DNA of 19,599 nt from Rhodospirillaceae bacterium CCH5-H10 (GTDB lineage Bacteria; Pseudomonadota; Alphaproteobacteria; Reyranellales; Reyranellaceae), in contig LSKJ01000798.1 of NCBI GenBank assembly GCA_001557035.1, positions 1 through 19,599 on the forward strand, read 5' to 3'. The notes beneath the pieces are model-generated. The model was not told the origin of the DNA. It made no database searches and was given only the letters and a program-made list of their open reading frames with translations. A program made the position numbers and the translations under genes. Positions 15,807 to 19,599 of the stretch are shown here, one piece after another; within the stretch, counting starts at the first letter, position 1, and each line of letters opens with the position of its first letter.

Positions 15807-16784
15807 TCAGTCGAAGATGGCCACTTCGTCCACGGTGATCGGCTTGGCGAGCAGGCCGAGTGTCTCCAGCGTGGTAATCGTCGCTTCCCAGCCGGCGCGC
15901 GTCTGCTGCCCGGTGGGCGGGCCGGAGAGCTGTTGGGAGACGGTCGCCGTGCTGCGGTCGACGTAGCGGGGGGCGAGTCGCGGAAAGAGGCGGGAGAAGT
16001 GCAGGGCGGCGTCGCCGGGCCGCTCGCGCACCATGTTGTAGCCCTCCTGTACCGCCTCTTCGACCTTCCGCGCGATCTCGCGCTTCGCCGGATCGGCCCA
16101 GGCCGCGTCATTGACGATCAGGTTCAGGCTGTAGGCCTTCACGCCGAAGTCGCTCAGCCGGATCATGGTGATGCGGCGGCCCTCGGCGATAAGCTCGGAG
16201 GGCGCCATCTCGTCATAGTCGATCAGCGCATCCACCTTCTTCTCGACCAGGTCGTAGGCGTTCCAGGTGACCGTCGTCTCCTTGATCCTGCTGCGGTCGA
16301 GCTTGTTGGCAGCGAGCAGGGCGCGGAATTCCTCGTTGGTGATGCTGCCGGGCACGAGGCCCAGCGTCTTGCCGTAGAGGTCGCGCGGATGGGCGATGCG
16401 GTCCTCGCCGCGCGTGTAGATCACGGTCGGCGTCTTTGCGTAGTAGACGGCCAGGCTCTTGACCGGCACGCCCTTGGAACGCCCGATGGCGGTGGCGATG
16501 CCGCTCGAAGAGCCGATCCAGTACGGCTTGCCGGAGCCGATCATCTCCGCCGAGGAGATCGCGCCCTGGGTTTCCGCGAAGGTCACTTCCAGGCCGCGCC
16601 GTTCGAAGGCACCCATCTCCCGCGCAAGATAGAAGCCGGCGAAGGTCGGCAACGCCTTCCAGTCGAGCAGGATTTCGACCTTCTGCAGCGAATCCGGCGC
16701 AGGCTGCGCGAAGGCAGGCAGCGGGGACAGCAGGGCCAGGGCGGAGGCGAGCACCAAGCGGCGGCTGGAGAGCATGGACTTCAT
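15807..16784 (-). CDS. NMT1/THI5-like ABC transporter substrate-binding protein (orphan)
   Basis: A 325-residue periplasmic binding protein of the NMT1/THI5/SsuA type, whose relatives bind pyrimidine precursors, riboflavin, sulfonates or nitrate. The signal region SSRRLVLASALALLSPLPAFA precedes the mature start. Family landmarks are LLDWKALPTFAGFYLAREMGAFE, split here as ILLDWKALPTFAGFY and LAREMGAFERRGLEV, then SSAEMIGSGKPYWIGSSSG, GKTLGLVPGS and VDALIDYDEMAPSE. Three in-frame ATGs (16793, 16784, 16775) are possible and none has a strong ribosome binding site; 16784 is a compromise. No permease or ATPase adjoins it. It is divergent from the YihY/BrkB gene. The ligand is unknown. Confidence 0.85.
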   Translation of the reverse strand: MKSMLSSRRLVLASALALLSPLPAFAQPAPDSLQKVEILLDWKALPTFAGFYLAREMGAFERRGLEVTFAETQGAISSAEMIGSGKPYWIGSSSGIATAIGRSKGVPVKSLAVYYAKTPTVIYTRGEDRIAHPRDLYGKTLGLVPGSITNEEFRALLAANKLDRSRIKETTVTWNAYDLVEKKVDALIDYDEMAPSELIAEGRRITMIRLSDFGVKAYSLNLIVNDAAWADPAKREIARKVEEAVQEGYNMVRERPGDAALHFSRLFPRLAPRYVDRSTATVSQQLSGPPTGQQTRAGWEATITTLETLGLLAKPITVDEVAIFD

Positions 16785-16875
16785 TCCTGACATGGCGGGC
16801 GAAAACTGCTGCTGAAACATGTCATAACGAAGTCGGGTTAGGGGAGCGATTTCGCAGGCGCTGCGTTTTGAGCGG

Positions 16876-17757
16876 GTGAACGACCCCGCCCCCTTCGTCC
16901 GCGTCAGGCGGTTACTGGTCGAAACCGTCGAAGGCTTCATCGACGACGACGCTTTCAGCCGCGGCGCTTCGATCGCCTATTTCACGCTGTTCTCCCTGGC
17001 GCCGACGCTTCTGCTCGTCATCGCGATCGCCGGGCTGGTGTTCGGCCCGGATGCCGCCCAGGGCGCGGTGGTCGACCAGTTGAGCGGCCTGATGGGGCGC
17101 GACACGGCGGAAGCGCTGCAGGCGATGATCCGCAGCGCCGGAGACCGCATGACCGGCGTGGTGGCGACCCTGATCGGGCTGGTCACGATCTTCCTGGCGG
17201 CCAGCGGCGTGTTCGGTGAGGTCCAGTCGGCGCTGAACGCGATCTGGAAGGCCCAATCGACCCGCTCGACCCTGTCGCGCCTGGTGCGTGCGCGGATGGC
17301 CAGCTTCGGGCTGGTGATCACGCTGGGCTTCGTCCTGATGGTATCGTTGGCGTTGAGTGCGGCGCTGACGGCCGTGGCCCGCTTCCTGAAGTACAGGTTT
17401 CCCGTCGCCGAGTTCGCCGTGCAGGCGGCCGATCTCGCCATCTCGATCGTGCTGATCTCCGGCCTGTTCGCCGTGATGTACAAGGTCCTGCCCGATACGC
17501 CGATCCGCTGGCGCGACGTGGCGGTGGGCGCGTTGATGGCGACCGGTCTGTTCGAGGGCGGCAAGTACCTGATCGCGCTGTATATCGGTCAGACCGACGT
17601 GGCGACGAGTTTCGGCGCGGCCGGCGCACTCATCGTGCTGCTGCTGTGGATATTCTATTCCACGCTGATCTTTCTGCTGGGCGCGGAGTTCACGCGCGCC
17701 TGGACCCAGGTCTATGGCGCGCGCTGTCGCGATCCGGAGGCTCGTCCCGGGCTCTAG
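16876..17757 (+). CDS. YihY/virulence factor BrkB family inner-membrane protein
   Basis: A 293-residue integral membrane protein of the YihY/BrkB (formerly RNase BN) family with about six membrane segments, near 32-57, 93-114, 144-170, 184-205, 212-236 and 246-272. Typical family text is DDAFSRGASIAYFTLFSLAP (24-43), the ALNAIWKA stretch (119-126), PIRWRDVAVGAL (209-220) and the SFGAAGALIVLLLWIFYSTL region (245-264), ending in GAEFTRAW. The start is GTG at 16876, with AGCGG before it. Molecular function is not established for this family; transport or envelope roles have been proposed. Its stop overlaps, on the opposite strand, the stop of the next gene within a shared CTAG. Confidence 0.92.
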   Translation: MNDPAPFVRVRRLLVETVEGFIDDDAFSRGASIAYFTLFSLAPTLLLVIAIAGLVFGPDAAQGAVVDQLSGLMGRDTAEALQAMIRSAGDRMTGVVATLIGLVTIFLAASGVFGEVQSALNAIWKAQSTRSTLSRLVRARMASFGLVITLGFVLMVSLALSAALTAVARFLKYRFPVAEFAVQAADLAISIVLISGLFAVMYKVLPDTPIRWRDVAVGALMATGLFEGGKYLIALYIGQTDVATSFGAAGALIVLLLWIFYSTLIFLLGAEFTRAWTQVYGARCRDPEARPGL

Positions 17758-17981
17758 CCGGTGACGGCGAAGGCGACCAGCAGGGCCAGGGTGCCGCCCA
17801 GTCCCAGCAGGACTGCCAGCACCGGGATGTGGCCAAGGAACGCCAGCGCCATGCAGACGAGCACGAGAGTAATGTGCAGCACGGCGAACAGCACCAGCCG
17901 GCTGAAGCCTTCGTACGTCTCGCGATGATCGCGGAGTTCCTGGGCCGACGTTTCGGGTGGGGTGTCGACGGAGGTTGCCAT
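17754..17981 (-). CDS. Small membrane protein resembling aa3-type cytochrome c oxidase subunit IV
   Basis: A 75-residue protein. The N-terminal 27 residues are polar and include RDHRETYEGFSRLV, matching the pattern of the bacterial aa3 oxidase subunit IV family (COX4_pro_2). Two hydrophobic segments follow at about 28-48 and 52-73; the usual family member has one, so the match is partial. The start at 17981 has AGGAT a few bases upstream; an in-frame extension to 18176 gives an Arg-rich, unsupported N-terminus that overlaps the divergent gene. No other oxidase gene is nearby. If the family is right, it would sit beside subunit I in the inner membrane as a non-catalytic subunit. A general small membrane protein is the alternative. 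Confidence 0.65.
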   Translation of the reverse strand: MATSVDTPPETSAQELRDHRETYEGFSRLVLFAVLHITLVLVCMALAFLGHIPVLAVLLGLGGTLALLVAFAVTG

Positions 17982-18123
17982 GATGGATCCTGTTTGTGTC
18001 CGAGCCTGTTCGCCGAACGCTCCGGCCGGCCGGGCGTTGCGCGCGGAACGGACGGCGCGGCGCCGGTCAACCGGAGCGTCCGCGGACTTGTCGAACGAAG
18101 TTTGCCTCGCCATACCAGAGGGC

Positions 18124-18636
18124 ATGAAATCCGCTTTCTCTGCCCTGCTGGTCCTCCTCCTCGCGGCGTTGGCCACACCCGCATCGGCGCAATCCTACGT
18201 AGAGCAGATGCGACAGGCGGCGGGCGCGTACGAGCGCAAGGACATGGCGACCGCGGTTCGCATCTGGAAGGTCTGGGCCGCCAAGGGCGAGGCCGAGGCA
18301 CAGACGCTGCTGGGGGCCATGTACTGGAGCGGCGAAGGCGTACCGCGCAATCTCAACGAGGCGGCGCGCCTCTATCTCGCTGCCGCCCGGCAGGGATATG
18401 CACGCGCCCAGAACAATATCGGCTTCATGCTGGGCTTCGGCGAGGGGATCCCTCCGCGCGACGACATCGAGGCCTACAAGTGGATCAAGCTGTCGATCGA
18501 TCGTTACACGGCGAAGAACCAGGACCGTCTCGATCAGGCCCGGAAGGACCTCGCGACGCTGGCGGCGCGCATGAACCCTGCGCAAATCGCCGAGGCGGAA
18601 AGGCGCGTGAGGGCGTGGAAGCCCTCTCCCAAGTGA
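18124..18636 (+). CDS. Secreted Sel1-repeat (TPR-like) protein
   Basis: A 170-residue protein. Residues 1-22 form a signal peptide (FSALLVLLLAALATPASA then QSYV). Helical Sel1-type repeats follow: an initial YERKDMATAVRIWKVWAAKG unit, a clear one at about 55-91 (AEAQTLLGAMYWSGEGVPRN and NEAARLYLAAARQG) and another at about 92-127 (ARAQNNIGFMLGFGEGIPP and AYKWIKLSI). The C-terminal segment is charged and helical. Such proteins usually act as periplasmic adaptors or scaffolds. The start at 18124 is chosen because the signal peptide begins there; the longer frame to 17962 is antisense to the neighbouring small membrane protein gene and the divergent region. AGAGGG directly precedes the ATG. Confidence 0.87.
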   Translation: MKSAFSALLVLLLAALATPASAQSYVEQMRQAAGAYERKDMATAVRIWKVWAAKGEAEAQTLLGAMYWSGEGVPRNLNEAARLYLAAARQGYARAQNNIGFMLGFGEGIPPRDDIEAYKWIKLSIDRYTAKNQDRLDQARKDLATLAARMNPAQIAEAERRVRAWKPSPK

Positions 18637-18704
18637 GGTAAGGTCCGCCGGCCACGCGGCGGTCACGAGCGATGCCCCGACGTAGGCCCTACAAGAAGGA
18701 CCTG

Positions 18705-19599
18705 ATGACTCGACCCTCGGTCGCCGCGGCTTTTGCCGCTTCATTGCTTTTTGGCGGGATGTCCCAGGGCATTGCCGGCGATCGGCCGTGGGGCGAGGGC
18801 CGCGCGGCCGAACTGCGTCTTCTCGGCCAGGAAGCGCTGCCGGTCCACGACCAGCCATCCGTGCTCGCGGGCCTGCGGGATCACTTGAATTTCGTGGAGA
18901 TCGCCTCGATCGACGGACTGCTCGAACGCAGCCTGGCGATCGAGATCACGCTCCCCCAGCCGCTCATCGCGGTCGCCGACAATCTTCCGCCGCCGGTCTC
19001 GACCGGGCCCGTGCCGGAGGCGGTCCTGGCACAGGGAAACGCGGCCGCCGACAGGCTGCTGGGCGACGGGCTCGATGACGAGCGGCTTCAGGCCTACCTG
19101 CCTTTCGAGCGCCGGATCGGCGTTTCCGGCACGATCACTGGCGGATCGCTGACGGCGTCGGCCGTGGCGGCGGGTGTCCCGGCGCCGGCCATGCTCGAGG
19201 CCCTGCAGGCGCTCGAGACCTCGGTCGACCTCGCGAAGGAAATGCGCGACGGCGACCGGTTCTACGTCCGTTACGAGCGGACCTTCACGCAGGGGGGCGC
19301 GCCTCTCGATGTCGGTCGCGTGCTCTGGATGGAACTGCGCACGCCGCGCGGCGTGATGGCGATCCATCGCTTCCGCACGCGCGACAACAACGAACGCTTC
19401 TGGATGGCGAGCGGCCAGTCCGCGACCCTGCCGTCGTTCCGCCTCCCCCTCGATACCGTGTCGATCTCCTCGGGCTTCGGCCTGCGCGCCGATCCGTTCG
19501 ACCAGCCGCCGCCGCGCCACGCCGGCAAGCCGCAGGGCGCCGGCGGTCCGCTGCGCGACCGGCCGGCGCTGCCGCCCGGTCTGCCGACCGGCGGGGCGC
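18705..19599 (+). CDS. Secreted M23-type (LytM) peptidase, N-terminal part (C-terminus outside window)
   Basis: About 298 codons are visible and the frame is open at the right edge. A signal peptide (SVAAAFAASLLFGGMSQGIAG) is followed by a region matching the Csd3/OapA-like domains of cell-wall endopeptidases: VSGTITGGSLTASAVAAGVP (140-159), LEALQALETSVDLAKEMRDG (164-183) and DRFYVRYERTF (184-194). At about 250 the M23 entry SISSGFGLRADPFDQPPP begins. The zinc-binding HxxxD and HxH motifs should follow beyond the edge, so activity cannot be judged here. The expected role is cutting peptidoglycan cross-links in the periplasm. The start is placed at 18705, which has AAGAAGGA just upstream; 18672 is an in-frame alternative adding 11 basic residues. 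Confidence 0.78.
   Translation, partial: MTRPSVAAAFAASLLFGGMSQGIAGDRPWGEGRAAELRLLGQEALPVHDQPSVLAGLRDHLNFVEIASIDGLLERSLAIEITLPQPLIAVADNLPPPVSTGPVPEAVLAQGNAAADRLLGDGLDDERLQAYLPFERRIGVSGTITGGSLTASAVAAGVPAPAMLEALQALETSVDLAKEMRDGDRFYVRYERTFTQGGAPLDVGRVLWMELRTPRGVMAIHRFRTRDNNERFWMASGQSATLPSFRLPLDTVSISSGFGLRADPFDQPPPRHAGKPQGAGGPLRDRPALPPGLPTGGA

Noticed and set aside
18088..18116. TTGTCG and CATACC with a 17-base spacer as a promoter for the Sel1-repeat gene
   Set aside because: The -10 match is poor, and transcription would start at about the ATG, giving a leaderless message even though a ribosome binding site is present.

Overview
The window is GC-rich, densely packed bacterial chromosome, most probably from an alphaproteobacterium of the Rhodospirillales/Hyphomicrobiales type; Reyranella or a relative is a guess from gene content, not a search result. 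The reasons are high GC in third codon positions, many solute-binding proteins of the Liv, Bug/TctC and NMT1 types, a CaiB/crotonase CoA pair, a small protein resembling alphaproteobacterial aa3 oxidase subunit IV, and two short palindromic intergenic repeats of a kind familiar from such genomes. No rRNA, tRNA, CRISPR array, insertion sequence or phage gene was seen.

Positions 1-4463 (minus strand) hold a complete branched-chain amino acid type (HAAT) ABC importer in the order binding protein, LivH, LivM, LivG, LivF. LivF runs off the left edge. A 76-base inverted repeat lies inside this operon between the binding-protein gene and livH. Divergent from it at 4537-6878 are a fused OHCU decarboxylase/5-hydroxyisourate hydrolase (the last two steps from urate to S-allantoin) and a succinate-semialdehyde-type aldehyde dehydrogenase, closed by a strong intrinsic terminator at 6905-6937. 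The importer may therefore serve a purine-derived or other nitrogenous substrate, which is inference.

Positions 7035-10015 are three consecutive Bug/TctC solute-binding proteins with no TctA/TctB membrane partner in view; the second and third are close paralogues. A convergent SDR-like gene lacking the usual catalytic Ser and Tyr follows (10064-10810, minus). Divergent from it are an alpha/beta hydrolase and a CDF metal exporter (10850-12600). A second palindromic repeat (12647-12758) separates the exporter from a convergent crotonase plus CaiB/BaiF CoA-transferase operon (12793-14796, minus). That crotonase lacks both classical catalytic glutamates.

Positions 14878-15303 carry a decayed, internally deleted ABC transporter: the start of an ATPase joined to the end of an iron-type permease. 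After it come a secreted double-SH3b protein, an orphan NMT1/THI5-like binding protein (minus), a YihY/BrkB membrane protein, the subunit-IV-like small membrane protein (minus), a secreted Sel1-repeat protein, and a secreted M23-type peptidase cut by the right edge.

Overall this is a metabolic and transport neighbourhood. I see no defence, secretion or obviously new multi-gene system. The most interesting items are enzymes with missing catalytic residues, the repeat placed inside the importer operon, the ureide/importer association, and the ABC relic.
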